A stretch of 64,000 nucleotides of DNA from Paenibacillus xylanilyticus (GCF_009664365.1 NZ_CP044310.1:390501-454500); one strand, 5' to 3'. Counted from the first letter of the stretch, positions 25,308-34,732 are shown. Notes: a model not told the origin generated them from the letters alone. Numbers and translations: made by a program.

Positions 25308-25363
25308 AGTACATCGACCTCCTTCTGTGAGTAATGCTTAGGCTGAATAGTGGTATGGCTAAA

Positions 25364-26086
25364 TCACATGGTAACCTGCCCGGCCGGCTTGTTTTTCTTC
25401 GGCTTGCCCTTGCGGCCTCGTGCTTCGGCGTCGCTCTGTCCAAACCTTCGCTCCATATAATGAACCAGAAAACTGAGCGGCAGCGTTAATACGAGGTAGA
25501 AGAGCGCAACAATGCTATACACGCTCAGCGGCTGGAACGTATCCGAATTGACAAGATCTGCAAAATACATCAGGTCCATACCGGCAACAACGGCAAGAAT
25601 GGAGGAGTTTTTGACCAGGTTGATAAATTGATTGCCAATGGATGGAAGCACGATCTTGATTGCCTGCGGCAAAATGATCAGGTTCATGGCCTGTACGTAG
25701 GACAAACCTGAAGATCTGGCGGCTTCCAGCTGTCCCCGGGGGACGGTCTGAATGCCTGCCCGGATGGCTTCTGCAATAAAAGCCGCCGTGTAGATGGTAA
25801 GACCCAGCGTACCGGAGACAAACCCGTCCAATGAAATGCCAAGGGAGGGCAGTCCAAGGTAAAAGAAGAACACGACCAGCAGAAGCGGAATATTTCGAAT
25901 GAATTCCACAAAAGCGGTACCGATCCAATTGAGCGGCTTGATGGGGGATATCCGGAAGATGGCCATGATTGCGCCAAGGATAAAACTGCCGATCAACGCC
26001 ATGATGCTTACTTGAATCGTATTGAGGAATCCCTCCAGGAAACGATCGGAATGCTTGAACAATACATCAAAATCCAATTTGCCCAT
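25364..26086 (-). CDS. glnM: Amino acid (glutamine-type) ABC transporter permease
   Basis: A 240-residue partner permease. About five membrane segments, docking loop TVPRGQLEAARSSGLSYVQAMNLIILPQAIK near residues 115-145, almost the same as in the second permease. It has a basic C-terminal tail (ARGRKGKPKKNKPAGQ) beyond the last segment that the partner lacks. It follows the binding protein after a 104-base gap that contains a hairpin. The ATG follows GGAGG by 12 bases. Confidence 0.85.
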   Translation of the reverse strand: MGKLDFDVLFKHSDRFLEGFLNTIQVSIMALIGSFILGAIMAIFRISPIKPLNWIGTAFVEFIRNIPLLLVVFFFYLGLPSLGISLDGFVSGTLGLTIYTAAFIAEAIRAGIQTVPRGQLEAARSSGLSYVQAMNLIILPQAIKIVLPSIGNQFINLVKNSSILAVVAGMDLMYFADLVNSDTFQPLSVYSIVALFYLVLTLPLSFLVHYMERRFGQSDAEARGRKGKPKKNKPAGQVTM

Positions 26087-26117
26087 GTAGGCGAAGCCTC
26101 CGTTCTCCAGATGTGAA

Positions 26118-26170
26118 GCGGCGACTCATGCTGTACGGGTGGTTTAGTCCCTACAGATGAAAACCGCCGC
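26118..26170 (-). other. Intercistronic hairpin between glnH and glnM
   Basis: Outer stem GCGGCG/CGCCGC and inner stem CTGTA..GGG / CCC..TACAG. There is no T-run. Such hairpins often protect the 3-prime end of the binding-protein part of the message, so more binding protein than permease is made. Confidence 0.45.
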
Positions 26171-26190
26171 TCGTTCATCGTTAATCGAGG

Positions 26191-27030
26191 TTACTCGGGC
26201 TTGGTGCCAAGCCATTTTTCATGTAACGTATCGTATTCACCACTGTCTTTCATGCTCTTGAGCAGGCTGTTCACTTCTTCTACAAAAGCAGTGTCGCCTT
26301 TGCGGATGGCCATTCCATATGGCTCGCTTGTGAAGTTGCCACCAACCAGCTTGTAGTTGTTGTCCGTTTGCTGCATGCCGATCAGGATGATATTGTCCGT
26401 CGTCAGTGCCTCACCTTTGCCTGCTTTGAGCGCAGTGAAGGCATCCTGATAGTTGTCGAATTCCAGTACTTCGGCATCCGGAGCTTTTTCACGAATATTC
26501 TGCGCAGAGGTTGAACCTTTAACTGCGAGCACCTTCACGCCTCCAAGGCTCTCCAGTCCGGTGATGGCACTATCATTTTTTACAAGAAGGGACTGTCCTG
26601 CCTCGAAGTAAACGTCACTGAAATCCACCTGCTCCTTCCGCTCGTCCGTGATCGTCATGGTAGCGATGATGATATCGATGTCACCGTTCTGGAGCATGGG
26701 AATCCGTGTTTTGGATGTGACCTCTTTCAGCTCAACCTTGGTCTCGTCTCCAAGGATCTGTTTGGCAAGTGCCTTGGCAATATCGATATCGAATCCTTCG
26801 ACCTCACCACTTGCCGGGTCCTTCAAGCCAAAGAGCTTCGTATCATATTTGACCCCGGCAATCAGCTTGCCGCGCTCCTTAATCTGTTCAATGGTTCCTT
26901 TGGCTGCAGTATTCTCATCACCGCCACCACTACCGCTGCTGGTAGCTTCCTCTCCCGTACTACAGCCGGCCAATGCCAGCGAGAGAACCAAAACAAGGAC
27001 GAACGACGGCCACTTCAGCAAATTCTTCAT
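26191..27030 (-). CDS. glnH: Amino acid ABC transporter substrate-binding lipoprotein
   Basis: A 279-residue family 3 solute-binding protein. Signal peptide with lipobox LALAGC gives lipid attachment at about Cys23, followed by a Ser/Gly-rich linker. The domain opens IKERGKLIAGVKYDTKLFGLKDPASGEVEGFDIDIAKALAK and has NGDIDIIIATMTITDERKEQVDFSDVYFEAGQSLLV, both standard for glutamine/glutamate binding proteins. AAAGGGG lies upstream of the ATG. Works with the two permeases and GlnQ. Confidence 0.88.
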   Translation of the reverse strand: MKNLLKWPSFVLVLVLSLALAGCSTGEEATSSGSGGGDENTAAKGTIEQIKERGKLIAGVKYDTKLFGLKDPASGEVEGFDIDIAKALAKQILGDETKVELKEVTSKTRIPMLQNGDIDIIIATMTITDERKEQVDFSDVYFEAGQSLLVKNDSAITGLESLGGVKVLAVKGSTSAQNIREKAPDAEVLEFDNYQDAFTALKAGKGEALTTDNIILIGMQQTDNNYKLVGGNFTSEPYGMAIRKGDTAFVEEVNSLLKSMKDSGEYDTLHEKWLGTKPE

Positions 27031-27069
27031 GAATAAAGACCCCTTTCAAAATGAAATATTCTATCATTC

Positions 27070-27798
27070 TCAATGATGAATTAAGCGACTTAGGAACTGC
27101 TGTGCCCGCTCTTCCCGCGGGTTATCGAAAAATTCTGTGGCAGAAGCCTCTTCCACGATCCGCCCTTCGTCCATGAAAATGACACGGTCTGCCACTTCAC
27201 GGGCAAAGCCCATTTCATGGGTAACGACAACCATGGTCATGCCATTATGTGCGAGAGAGCGCATGACATCCAGGACTTCCCCGATCATTTCGGGGTCGAG
27301 CGCAGAGGTGGGCTCGTCAAATAGCATAATTTTGGGCTCCATGGCGAGTCCCCGCGCGATGGCGACCCGCTGCTGCTGTCCACCGGACAACTGGGAGGGA
27401 TAGCTGTCAGCCTTGTCGGCAATGCCAACACGGGTTAAATATTTCATTGCCGTAGCAGCTGCCTCCGCTTTGGGCTGTTTGCGTACCTTTACTGGGGCAA
27501 GTGTAATGTTATCGATGACTTTTTTGTGAGGATAGAGATTGAAGTGTTGAAATACCATGCCAATGTCGCGACGGAAGAGGTTGATGTCCACCTTTTTCTG
27601 ATGTAAAGGGACACCGCTGACGACGAGTTCGCCTTCCGAAATGGTCTCCAGACGGTTGATGCAGCGGAGCAGTGTACTTTTGCCGGAGCCGGAAGGGCCA
27701 ATAATGACAACGACCTCTCCTTCTTCAATGTGGAGATGAATATCTTTGAGGACATGAAAATGACCAAAGTGCTTCTGCACACCCCTAAATTCAATCAA
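27070..27798 (-). CDS. glnQ: Amino acid ABC transporter ATP-binding protein
   Basis: A 242-residue ATPase with Walker [10 protein letters not shown] near residue 34, Q-loop [11 protein letters not shown], signature [16 protein letters not shown], Walker [15 protein letters not shown] and switch histidine in [12 protein letters not shown]. It closely matches GlnQ/HisP proteins in full length. The start codon is TTG, with AAAGGATG upstream; no ATG fits. First gene of the operon; a promoter is visible 70-100 bases upstream. Confidence 0.9.
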   Translation of the reverse strand: MIEFRGVQKHFGHFHVLKDIHLHIEEGEVVVIIGPSGSGKSTLLRCINRLETISEGELVVSGVPLHQKKVDINLFRRDIGMVFQHFNLYPHKKVIDNITLAPVKVRKQPKAEAAATAMKYLTRVGIADKADSYPSQLSGGQQQRVAIARGLAMEPKIMLFDEPTSALDPEMIGEVLDVMRSLAHNGMTMVVVTHEMGFAREVADRVIFMDEGRIVEEASATEFFDNPREERAQQFLSRLIHH

Positions 27799-27870
27799 GA
27801 GTAACCCATCCTTTCTGCAACGTTGATTTGAAAAAGGAATAATAAGGAATAAATTGAAACTAGTTATTTA

Positions 27871-27899
27871 ATCATACATAGTCATCCTTCTTCTGGCAA
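27871..27899 (-). promoter_or_regulatory. Promoter of glnQHMP
   Basis: Minus strand: -35 TTGCCA (27899-27894), 17-base spacer, -10 TATGAT (27876-27871). Confidence 0.5.
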
Positions 27900-28258
27900 T
27901 TGGTTTGTAATAAAACATGACATAAGTACGAGGTTGCATAGGGCTGCAGGCTAAAAATGCGTTATGTATTTGTTAAGTTGGTAAGTTGTTTGTGACGAAT
28001 CCTGACAGAAAAATGAATCGAATCTCCTAGAGTTTTTACAACCTTTGGAATAGATGTATAGAGTATACTGATATTGATACCTATCCTATGTCCAGGGTAA
28101 CGGAACAAATAACCTCAAATTCTAACGCTACATGGCAAAAAAGCACAACCTTGGTCCAGATCCCGTTGATATGATGGGTGATAATACTCATTCCTGAAAG
28201 CGATGCTATGTCAATCACAGTCCAATCCCAATACAGAGAAGAGAGGATGTTCTGAACG
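27900..28258. other. Divergent intergenic region, no gene
   Basis: Between the glnQ promoter and the GH28 gene. AT-rich, no ORF with a ribosome site. A weak plus-strand promoter-like stretch (TTTACA, 16 bases, TATAGA) occurs near 28035-28065 and could drive the GH28 gene. Confidence 0.4.
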
Positions 28259-29872
28259 ATGAATACATACTACTCCCCATTACGTACAGGAGAAGGTATC
28301 CAAACTGATACGAAAGCCTATGAGGTTGCTCTACCTGACATTCCTGCTCGGGATTTCCGCATCACGGACTACGGAGCCAAAGGAGACGGCGTGACGGACA
28401 ACACGGAGGTGTTCAGGCTTGCTATAGCGGCGTGTGCTGAAGCAGGTGGCGGACGAATCGTTATTCCGGCAGGAGTCTGGCTGACAGGTCCGATAGTGCT
28501 TCGCAGTCGCATTGAGCTGCACACAGAGGCGGGAGCATTGGTTACGTTCAGTCGCGAGTTTGATCATTATCCTCTAATTGCTTCGAGCTTCGAGGGGTGG
28601 CAGGTGGTGCGATGCCAATCTCCAATTGACGGAGAATCGTTGGAGGATATCGCGATTACAGGTGAGGGAATATGGGATGGCAGCGGAGAAGCATGGCGTC
28701 CAGTCAAACGGTCCAAGATGACCGCTTCACAATGGAGTCGACTCGCTGCTTCCGGTGGTGTTGTAGAGCGTTCGGGTGAAAATGAAGAAATCTGGTGGCC
28801 TTCGGCCTCGGCCCTCGAAGGTGGCGCCATCGCCAACCGGCTTCATATGGAACAGGAGCGTGATTTGTCCGCTTATGAGGGAGCTAGAGACTTTTTACGT
28901 CCGAACATGGTCAGTTTGCGTCGGTGCAAGCGGGTGCTGTTGGATGGTCCAACATTCCAGAACTCACCTGCATGGAATCTGCATCCGTGGGCATCGGAGC
29001 ATGTTACCATACGTAACGTGAGTGTGCGAAACCCGTGGTTTTCACAGAATGGCGATGGGCTGGATATTGAATCATGCCGTCATGTTGTCGTGGAGCACAG
29101 TGTGTTCGATGTGGGGGATGATGCCATCTGCCTGAAATCGGGCAAGGACGCCGAAGGCCGAGAGCTCGGTCTGCCATCTGAATATATTACAATTCGGAAC
29201 TGCACCGTATATCATGGTCATGGCGGATTCGTTATTGGCAGTGAGATGTCGGGTGGCGTACGGCATGTGCGGGTATCGGATTGTACGTTTATGGAGACGG
29301 ATATTGGTCTAAGGTTCAAAAGCGCCCGCGGGCGCGGTGGAGTTGTTGAGGATATTGAAATTCAGCGTATTTATATGAAAGATATCATCATGGAAGCCAT
29401 CTCGTTTTCCTTTTTCTATGCGAATATGGAGGGATCAGCCCGCGGCAGCGATCTGTTTCAGGACATTAGTGAAGAGACCCCGGTGTTTCGCGATATTCGC
29501 ATATCGGATGTTATCTGTGCAGGTGCAGAGATGGCTTTATTCGTAAGTGGACTGCCGGAAATGCCTCTGGATGGTGTAGTGATCGATGGATATGACGTCA
29601 CTGCTCGAAGCGGTATACAGTGTGCTCATGCGAAGCACTTGAGAATTGCCAATCTGAGAGCCCGGATTTCCGAAGGATCATTGATCCATCTACACCAGTG
29701 TAAGGGAGCTGAAATAGAGGGAATTCAGGGAAAAGGGCCTGACGGCAGGCTTCTGATTATAACAGGACACGAGTCTGCCGGAATTGTGTGCCGGGAGGAC
29801 GATGCAGATGAGGAAGGACGCCAGATTTCCATGGGTCCTGAGGTAAGAAGCGGTGTGCTCATCCGCAGATAA
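28259..29872 (+). CDS. Glycoside hydrolase family 28 (polygalacturonase-like)
   Basis: A 537-residue right-handed beta-helix enzyme. It begins with the pectate-lyase-3 type FRITDYGAKGDGVTDNTEVF. The GH28 catalytic motifs are present: NGDGLDIES (first Asp), VGDDAICLKSG (Asp pair), YHGHGGFVIGSE (His) and LRFKSARGRGG (Arg/Lys). It cleaves alpha-1,4 galacturonide or related bonds. No signal peptide is seen, so it should act inside the cell on imported oligogalacturonides, as exo-acting bacterial members do. GAGAGGATG precedes the ATG. It converges with an AraC regulator that could control it. Confidence 0.9.
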   Translation: MNTYYSPLRTGEGIQTDTKAYEVALPDIPARDFRITDYGAKGDGVTDNTEVFRLAIAACAEAGGGRIVIPAGVWLTGPIVLRSRIELHTEAGALVTFSREFDHYPLIASSFEGWQVVRCQSPIDGESLEDIAITGEGIWDGSGEAWRPVKRSKMTASQWSRLAASGGVVERSGENEEIWWPSASALEGGAIANRLHMEQERDLSAYEGARDFLRPNMVSLRRCKRVLLDGPTFQNSPAWNLHPWASEHVTIRNVSVRNPWFSQNGDGLDIESCRHVVVEHSVFDVGDDAICLKSGKDAEGRELGLPSEYITIRNCTVYHGHGGFVIGSEMSGGVRHVRVSDCTFMETDIGLRFKSARGRGGVVEDIEIQRIYMKDIIMEAISFSFFYANMEGSARGSDLFQDISEETPVFRDIRISDVICAGAEMALFVSGLPEMPLDGVVIDGYDVTARSGIQCAHAKHLRIANLRARISEGSLIHLHQCKGAEIEGIQGKGPDGRLLIITGHESAGIVCREDDADEEGRQISMGPEVRSGVLIRR

Positions 29873-29938
29873 GAGTCCTTGATACGAATGAATAGTAAGT
29901 TGTTCGTTGATTCACATTCAGCCGCAGTGGTGTAGCAT

Positions 29939-29980
29939 GTGTCTCCAGATATCATCCTGATTTTTGTGATGTAGAGACAC
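29939..29980. terminator. Weak hairpin after the GH28 gene
   Basis: GTGTCTC / GAGACAC around a 28-base loop, no T-run. A poor terminator candidate between two converging genes. Confidence 0.3.
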
Positions 29981-30040
29981 CTTCATCCGGGTAGGGCTAC
30001 CCACTCGGTTTCTATCTTCAACTTTCCAGGATTCCCCGTA

Positions 30041-30892
30041 TTAGCGATGCTCTTTTCGATAGCGCAAAGGGGTGGTTCCGGTCACCTGCTTGAATGTTTT
30101 GTTGAAATGAGCCGTGTGCTCAAACCCGACCTTCTCCGCGATCAACTGCACCCGCTCTTGGGTGGACAATAGCCGCCGCTGCGCTTCCCGCACTCGCACG
30201 ACCCGTAAATATTCACTGAAGCGAAAACCGGTAAATCGGCTGAACATCCGGCTCAGATAGGACGGGCTGATATAGAAACGGGCTGCCGCATCCTCCAGGG
30301 TAAGCGGTTCGTTGTAATGTCTGTTCACATAAGCGGCAATCTCGCCGATTTTATCCTGCATCGGGTGAATTGGGCCGGGTGACATCAGGCGACTATTCTC
30401 TTCTACCCGATAGATATGAATCAGAAGCTGAGCAAGCAGGCTTCTTACAACCATCTCATAGTGAGGGCGGCGCTCCTTGCATTCGCGCAGCATCTGCCAT
30501 AGCATGCGTTCCATCTCTTGCTGCTCGGATTCGGGGAAGCGAAGCAGTCTTGATCGTTCGAAAGGGAGCAGACCGCACACACCGAGTTCCATCCCGGTGG
30601 CAAACGAAGGAGAGAAGCCGATAAGAATTCGTTCGAATCCGGGCTTGTTTCCTCTGGACGTTGTATGTACATCATGCGGATTAATGAGGATCAGATCACC
30701 TTTTCTCGCGGTCAGGAGCTGGCCGTTCATGGAATACACCCGTTCTCCTTCAAGCAGGTAATACAGCTCGTAAAATGGATGAGCGTGAGGCTGAGGCATG
30801 GCATTGCCTTCATGTCTGCGCATGTATTCAATGGTGAATGAATTTTCCCCAATGCGATATTTGGGTCCGATTCGATCCTCAATCATACTCAT
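30041..30892 (-). CDS. AraC-family regulator with cupin sensor domain
   Basis: A 283-residue regulator. Residues 20-110 form a cupin-like sugar-binding domain (MPQPHAHPFYELYYLLEGERVYSMNG, then GDLILINPHDVHTT). The C-terminal 100 residues are an AraC double helix-turn-helix (LEDAAARFYISPSYLSRMFSRFTG and VQLIAEKVGFEHTAHFNKTFKQVTGTTPLRYRK). The gene faces the GH28 gene end to end and is the best candidate for its regulator. A cre-like CcpA site lies 69 bases upstream. AAGGGAG precedes the ATG. Confidence 0.9.
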   Translation of the reverse strand: MSMIEDRIGPKYRIGENSFTIEYMRRHEGNAMPQPHAHPFYELYYLLEGERVYSMNGQLLTARKGDLILINPHDVHTTSRGNKPGFERILIGFSPSFATGMELGVCGLLPFERSRLLRFPESEQQEMERMLWQMLRECKERRPHYEMVVRSLLAQLLIHIYRVEENSRLMSPGPIHPMQDKIGEIAAYVNRHYNEPLTLEDAAARFYISPSYLSRMFSRFTGFRFSEYLRVVRVREAQRRLLSTQERVQLIAEKVGFEHTAHFNKTFKQVTGTTPLRYRKEHR

Positions 30893-30960
30893 GATCAGGC
30901 TCCCTTCGACTTCGTCTGATTTACGTTTATATCCATATCATAACGGAAAATCCAGTTTGT

Positions 30961-30974
30961 TGTAAACGCTATCA
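30961..30974. promoter_or_regulatory. CcpA cre site
   Basis: TGTAAACGCTATCA fits the cre consensus TGWAARCGYTWWCA fully. It lies 69 bases upstream of the AraC regulator start and 130 bases upstream of the cupin gene. Glucose repression of the regulator, and through it of pectin use, would follow if it works. Confidence 0.6.
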
Positions 30975-31104
30975 AAAATTTCGTTTAAATGGAATGCACG
31001 GGTTCCAAGGGTGACAAACGAACAGCGATGTTTTACAGTAGGGAGAGTGAGGCCAAACTCTGGAAGAGGGTCTCCAATATGATTTGGAAGGAAGGAAACA
31101 GGTT

Positions 31105-31563
31105 ATGACGACACATGAATTATCGCCTCTGGTTGCTGCGCTGGATATGCAGCCCCACGTTGAAGGCGGTTGGTATAAGGAAGTATGGAAGGCTTCTTAT
31201 CAAATCCCGCAATCCGTTCTGCCGGAAGCTTATTCGGGTCCAAGATTCTCCGCAAGCTCGACGTACTTCCTGCTGCACCCGCATGAAATTTCCGAGTGGC
31301 ACACCGTTTTGTCCGATGAGCTGTGGTTGTGGCACAGCGGAAGTCCAATTGAATTGAAACTGGGTGGCAAAGGGGAAAACCCTGGGAATGAGGAAGTGCT
31401 CGTACTCGGCATGGATCTTGCTGCAGGGCAATCGCCGCAGGTACTTGTTCCGGCCGGGGTATGGCAAACGGCACGTCCGCTGGGCGACGAGCCTGTGCTG
31501 GTAACGTGTGTGGTTGCGCCAGGTTTCCACTATGATGATTTCAAGCTGGTTTCCAAAGGCTGA
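31105..31563 (+). CDS. DUF985-type cupin protein
   Basis: A 152-residue single-domain cupin. It starts with LVAALDMQPHVEGGWYKEVWKAS and has the barrel motif STYFLLHPHEISEWHTVLSDELWLWHSGSP, matching DUF985 proteins. The two His and Glu of the cupin metal site (HPHEISEWH) are present. Function in the family is not established; sugar or ketone isomerase-like roles have been suggested by fold only. ATG at 31105 follows GGAAGGAAACAGGTT; an upstream in-frame start at 31084 is inside that region. Transcribed alone, ended by a terminator. Confidence 0.82.
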   Translation: MTTHELSPLVAALDMQPHVEGGWYKEVWKASYQIPQSVLPEAYSGPRFSASSTYFLLHPHEISEWHTVLSDELWLWHSGSPIELKLGGKGENPGNEEVLVLGMDLAAGQSPQVLVPAGVWQTARPLGDEPVLVTCVVAPGFHYDDFKLVSKG

Positions 31564-31585
31564 TCGGTTACAGCAATTGAATGGC

Positions 31586-31630
31586 AAAATCCCGATTCGG
31601 ATGCAGATGCATTCAAATCGGGATTTTTTT
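31586..31630 (+). terminator. Terminator after the DUF985 gene
   Basis: AAAATCCCGATT / AATCGGGATTTT with inner GATGC/GCATTC pairing and a following T-run. The A-run on the left lets it also serve the converging aldo/keto reductase gene. Confidence 0.85.
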
Positions 31631-31671
31631 GGTTTTTCTCTTATTCATGAAGCTTGTCTAAATGACTGAGC

Positions 31672-32499
31672 TTAAAAGTTAAAGTTATCCGGATCCGAAC
31701 CGAAGCGTTTGTTTTCGTTCAGTCCATTAATCTGTTCAATCTCATCCGAAGTCAGTTCAAAATCATATAGATCAGCATTCTCTCGAATACGCTGTGGTGT
31801 AACGGATTTTGGTATGGTTACGATGCCGTTTTGAAGATCCCAGCGCAAAATGACCTGTGCGGGGGATTTGCCGTACTTCGCTGCAATATCCTGAAGAAGT
31901 TGGTGCTCCAGCAGATTCCCTTGGCCGAGTGGAGACCAGGCCTCAATCTGGATCTGGTGTTTACTGCAGTAGTCCCGGAGCTCCGATTGAATCAGCAGCG
32001 GGTGAAGCTCGACCTGATTCACAGCAGGTTTGATGGTGGCATCCGTCATCAGATCCTCCAGATGGTGAATCTGGAAGTTGCTTACGCCTATAGCGCGAAT
32101 GCGTCCTTCCCGGTGCAGTTTCTCCAGTGCTCTCCATGTATCCTTGTATTTGCCCTTGACTGGCCAGTGAATCAAATAGAGGTCCAGATATTCAAGTTCG
32201 AGTCGTTCCATGCTGGCTTCGAAGGCGGCCAATGTTGATTCATAGCCTTGGTCGCTGTTCCATACTTTGGTGGTAATGAACAGATCCTCGCGGGCAACTC
32301 CGGATTCACGAATACCTTGGGCTACACCGGTCTCGTTGTTGTAGGCTTTGGCTGTATCGATGCTGCGATAACCTGCCTGAATGGCCGTTTTGACGGCTTC
32401 AACCACTTCTTCTCCATCTTTCACTTTGAATACGCCAAAACCCAGCCAAGGCATTTTGACTCCGTTATAGAGTGTCGTTGTGTCCTGCACGTTTTTCAT
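31672..32499 (-). CDS. Aldo/keto reductase (YvgN-like)
   Basis: A 275-residue NADPH-dependent reductase. The catalytic tetrad is readable: Asp in YRSIDTAKAYNNE, Tyr in the same stretch, Lys in DLFITTKVWNSD and His in DLYLIHWPVKGK. The cofactor site is IPKSVTPQRIRENADLYDFELT. It is very like Bacillus subtilis YvgN, which reduces glyoxals and other aldehydes, so detoxification of reactive carbonyls is likely. GGGGAGG lies before the ATG. It is transcribed alone. Confidence 0.92.
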   Translation of the reverse strand: MKNVQDTTTLYNGVKMPWLGFGVFKVKDGEEVVEAVKTAIQAGYRSIDTAKAYNNETGVAQGIRESGVAREDLFITTKVWNSDQGYESTLAAFEASMERLELEYLDLYLIHWPVKGKYKDTWRALEKLHREGRIRAIGVSNFQIHHLEDLMTDATIKPAVNQVELHPLLIQSELRDYCSKHQIQIEAWSPLGQGNLLEHQLLQDIAAKYGKSPAQVILRWDLQNGIVTIPKSVTPQRIRENADLYDFELTSDEIEQINGLNENKRFGSDPDNFNF

Positions 32500-32858
32500 G
32501 ATCCGAATTTCCTCCCCTGTTCCTTCAATTGTCCCACTATGTAATTACCCTGCTGCAAGGCAGCCAATCGTATATGATAGGCCATCTTTCCTGATTATAC
32601 TAAAAGCCCTTGGGAAAGGAAAAAGATAGGCAGCAATTTTACGGAAAATCAGTCTCTTTTGCTCTTTTTTGGCAGCTGGAGGTTTGGTTTTGGTGCTTGC
32701 GGGTGATAAGATGAAGTATACGCGATGTGGAAGCGAAAATAATGAAAAGTAAAGTGCTAATTAACGGCCTTGGAATATTCACATTCGAAAAAAGAACGGA
32801 ATATGCACGGACGGAACCAATTGGGATCAGATGTGCGATTAATGATAAAGGAGCAAGA
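32500..32858. other. Divergent intergenic region
   Basis: No supported gene. A minus-strand -10 TATAAT (32599-32594) is a plausible promoter element for the aldo/keto reductase, without a good -35. An ORF open from 32727 is only the upstream extension of the DUF445 gene; it has no ribosome site at its first start codon. Confidence 0.45.
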
Positions 32859-34118
32859 ATGATGGCTAAACCTAAACAAACCAAAAAGGCAGCAGCCTGG
32901 TCACTCGTCGTAATGGGGGCAGGTTTTGCCGCTTCATTGCCGTTTCAGGGCAGTGTTGTAGGCAAGCTGCTGGTGGGTTCATTTGAAGCGGGATTGGTAG
33001 GGGGGCTTGCCGACTGGTTCGCTGTAACGGCATTGTTCCGACACCCGCTCGGCATTCCGATTCCGCATACGGCCTTGCTGCCGAAGAACCGGGATAAGAT
33101 GACGGAGGGCCTTGTTTCTGCGGTGGAGAACAATCTGCTCAACAAAGACAGCATTACCGAGAAAATTGCCGGTTTCAAGGCAGCGGAAACGGTGCTCGAC
33201 ATCATGTCACGTGAACTTCACAATGATGGCGTCAAAACAATGATCGACACGCTGTGCAAACGTATTCTGGCTGGGCTGCCGCTGGAGCAGATAGCGCCGC
33301 TGGTTGCGAGCGAGATCAAATCACAGGCCGGGGCTTTCGACCTTGGACCGATCCTGGAACGGGCGTCCATTCAATTGAGTGAACGTGGATATGACACGAA
33401 GGCGCTGGACTACGGCTTGAAGCAGGCGGAAGAGTGGCTGGTGAAGCCGGAGACCATCACGTTTCTGGGTGAGAGCGGCATGAAGGCAATAAGTGGCATT
33501 CAGATGAATGGCCTTATGCAATTTGCCATGAATGCCTTCCTTGGCTATATGAATGAGGAGAAGCTTGGCAGCATCCTGCAGGGATATTTGTTTGACCAGG
33601 TAGAAGATATGAAGCGTGAGGGAAGTGCCCTCCGATATAAGGTGTTAGGTCTGGTTCGAACTCAAGCGGTGCGTCTTGCCTTGAACGAAAGTGTTCGCGG
33701 CGGATTGAACGGCTGGAAAGACAGCCTGCTGGACAGCTGGAACGCGGAAGAAACCGTGCTGAACAAGCTTACCGAACTGCGGGATAGAGCACTCACCGCT
33801 ATGGAGGATGGAAAGTATGTGGAGACGTATGCGCTCCCTGCCATTGAACGGGTATTGTCCGATCTGCGCTCAGACCGTGCATTGCTGGATGGCATGAATG
33901 CCAAGATTGTCGAAGGCGTAACAACGCTGCTGGAGAAGAACCATTCCAAGATCGGTAATCTGGTCCGTGAAAATGTTGATAAAATGGATAATGCCTCATT
34001 AATCTCATTGATTGAGGACAAGGTAGGCCAGGATCTCCAATGGATTCGGATTAACGGCGCCGTGACCGGGTTCGTTATCGGTATTGCGCTAACTGCCCTG
34101 CGGATGGTACTGGAATAA
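32859..34118 (+). CDS. DUF445 (YjiN-like) membrane protein
   Basis: A 419-residue protein. An N-terminal hydrophobic segment (AWSLVVMGAGFAASLPF), then LVGSFEAGLVGGLADWFAVTALFRHPLGIPIPHTALLP, the hallmark of DUF445 proteins, and a last membrane segment near the C-terminus (VTGFVIGIALTALRMVLE). Between them lies a long helical region of about 300 residues. The family is widespread and its function is unknown. ATG at 32859 follows AAAGGAG; the reading frame is open upstream but unlike the family. Confidence 0.88.
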   Translation: MMAKPKQTKKAAAWSLVVMGAGFAASLPFQGSVVGKLLVGSFEAGLVGGLADWFAVTALFRHPLGIPIPHTALLPKNRDKMTEGLVSAVENNLLNKDSITEKIAGFKAAETVLDIMSRELHNDGVKTMIDTLCKRILAGLPLEQIAPLVASEIKSQAGAFDLGPILERASIQLSERGYDTKALDYGLKQAEEWLVKPETITFLGESGMKAISGIQMNGLMQFAMNAFLGYMNEEKLGSILQGYLFDQVEDMKREGSALRYKVLGLVRTQAVRLALNESVRGGLNGWKDSLLDSWNAEETVLNKLTELRDRALTAMEDGKYVETYALPAIERVLSDLRSDRALLDGMNAKIVEGVTTLLEKNHSKIGNLVRENVDKMDNASLISLIEDKVGQDLQWIRINGAVTGFVIGIALTALRMVLE

Positions 34119-34140
34119 GATCGTAAGCTTAGTAAATTGG

Positions 34141-34170
34141 AGGGCTGCCCCTATATGGGCAGCTCTATTT
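34141..34170 (+). terminator. Terminator after the DUF445 gene
   Basis: AGGGCTGCCC / GGGCAGCTCT, one wobble pair, six-base loop, then a short T-rich stretch. Confidence 0.65.
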
Positions 34171-34372
34171 TGCGTGTCTGCGCAAATACCGCAAAATTGT
34201 TGCAAAAATCAGGAAATGGGGTAATGTAACCCGAATCCTTTGCTGGAACCATTTAGGAGGAAAGTTATATAAAAACGATGCCGTGAGCCGATGTAGGCAT
34301 GTTGATTTTGTACTATGATGCAGTTAACAACATTAAATTGAATGAATGAAAATCAAAGAGAAGGTGATCATC

Positions 34373-34732
34373 GTGCGGTGGATACGCAAATTATCATGTT
34401 TATGCTTATTAACCATATTATCTGCTTGTATTCTGGGAGGGTGTCAAAACATGAAGGAAAGTGAAAAACAAGCCTATTTTACTGAGGCGGAGACAGAAGC
34501 AATAAAGTATTTTAAAGATAAGTTTGAGTTGAACGTCGTTATTACAAATAAGGAATTGCTACCTGAGATGGCGCTGGACTCCATCGCGCTGGAGGGACAT
34601 GTGGCCGAGCATGAGGATCAGGAGTTTACGATCTCATATGATTATAACGAGAAAAAGATGAAAAATTTTGGCATGAGTCCTGCCATCAAGGAAGCGATTA
34701 TAGCTAAAGGCTATGACCCTTATGAAAAATAG
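34373..34732 (+). CDS. Small lipoprotein, candidate immunity protein of the lipase cassette
   Basis: A 119-residue lipoprotein. A basic start (RWIRKL) and hydrophobic segment end in lipobox ACILGGC, giving lipid attachment at about residue 24. The mature part (YFTEAETEAIKYFKDKF, then SIALEGHVAEHEDQEFTISYDYNEK) resembles small DUF1433-type lipoproteins as I remember them. GTG at 34373 follows AGAAGGTGATC; the earlier ATG at 34346 has no ribosome site. It lies 33 bases before the lipase gene. In Staphylococcus aureus the lipoprotein TilA protects against the lipase toxin TslA, so an immunity role is inferred. The gene is AT-rich beside its neighbours. Confidence 0.75.
   Translation: MRWIRKLSCLCLLTILSACILGGCQNMKESEKQAYFTEAETEAIKYFKDKFELNVVITNKELLPEMALDSIALEGHVAEHEDQEFTISYDYNEKKMKNFGMSPAIKEAIIAKGYDPYEK

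Noticed and set aside
32727..32858. 44-codon extension before the DUF445 gene
   Set aside because: No ribosome site at its first start codon, while AAAGGAG stands before 32859; residues unlike the family.
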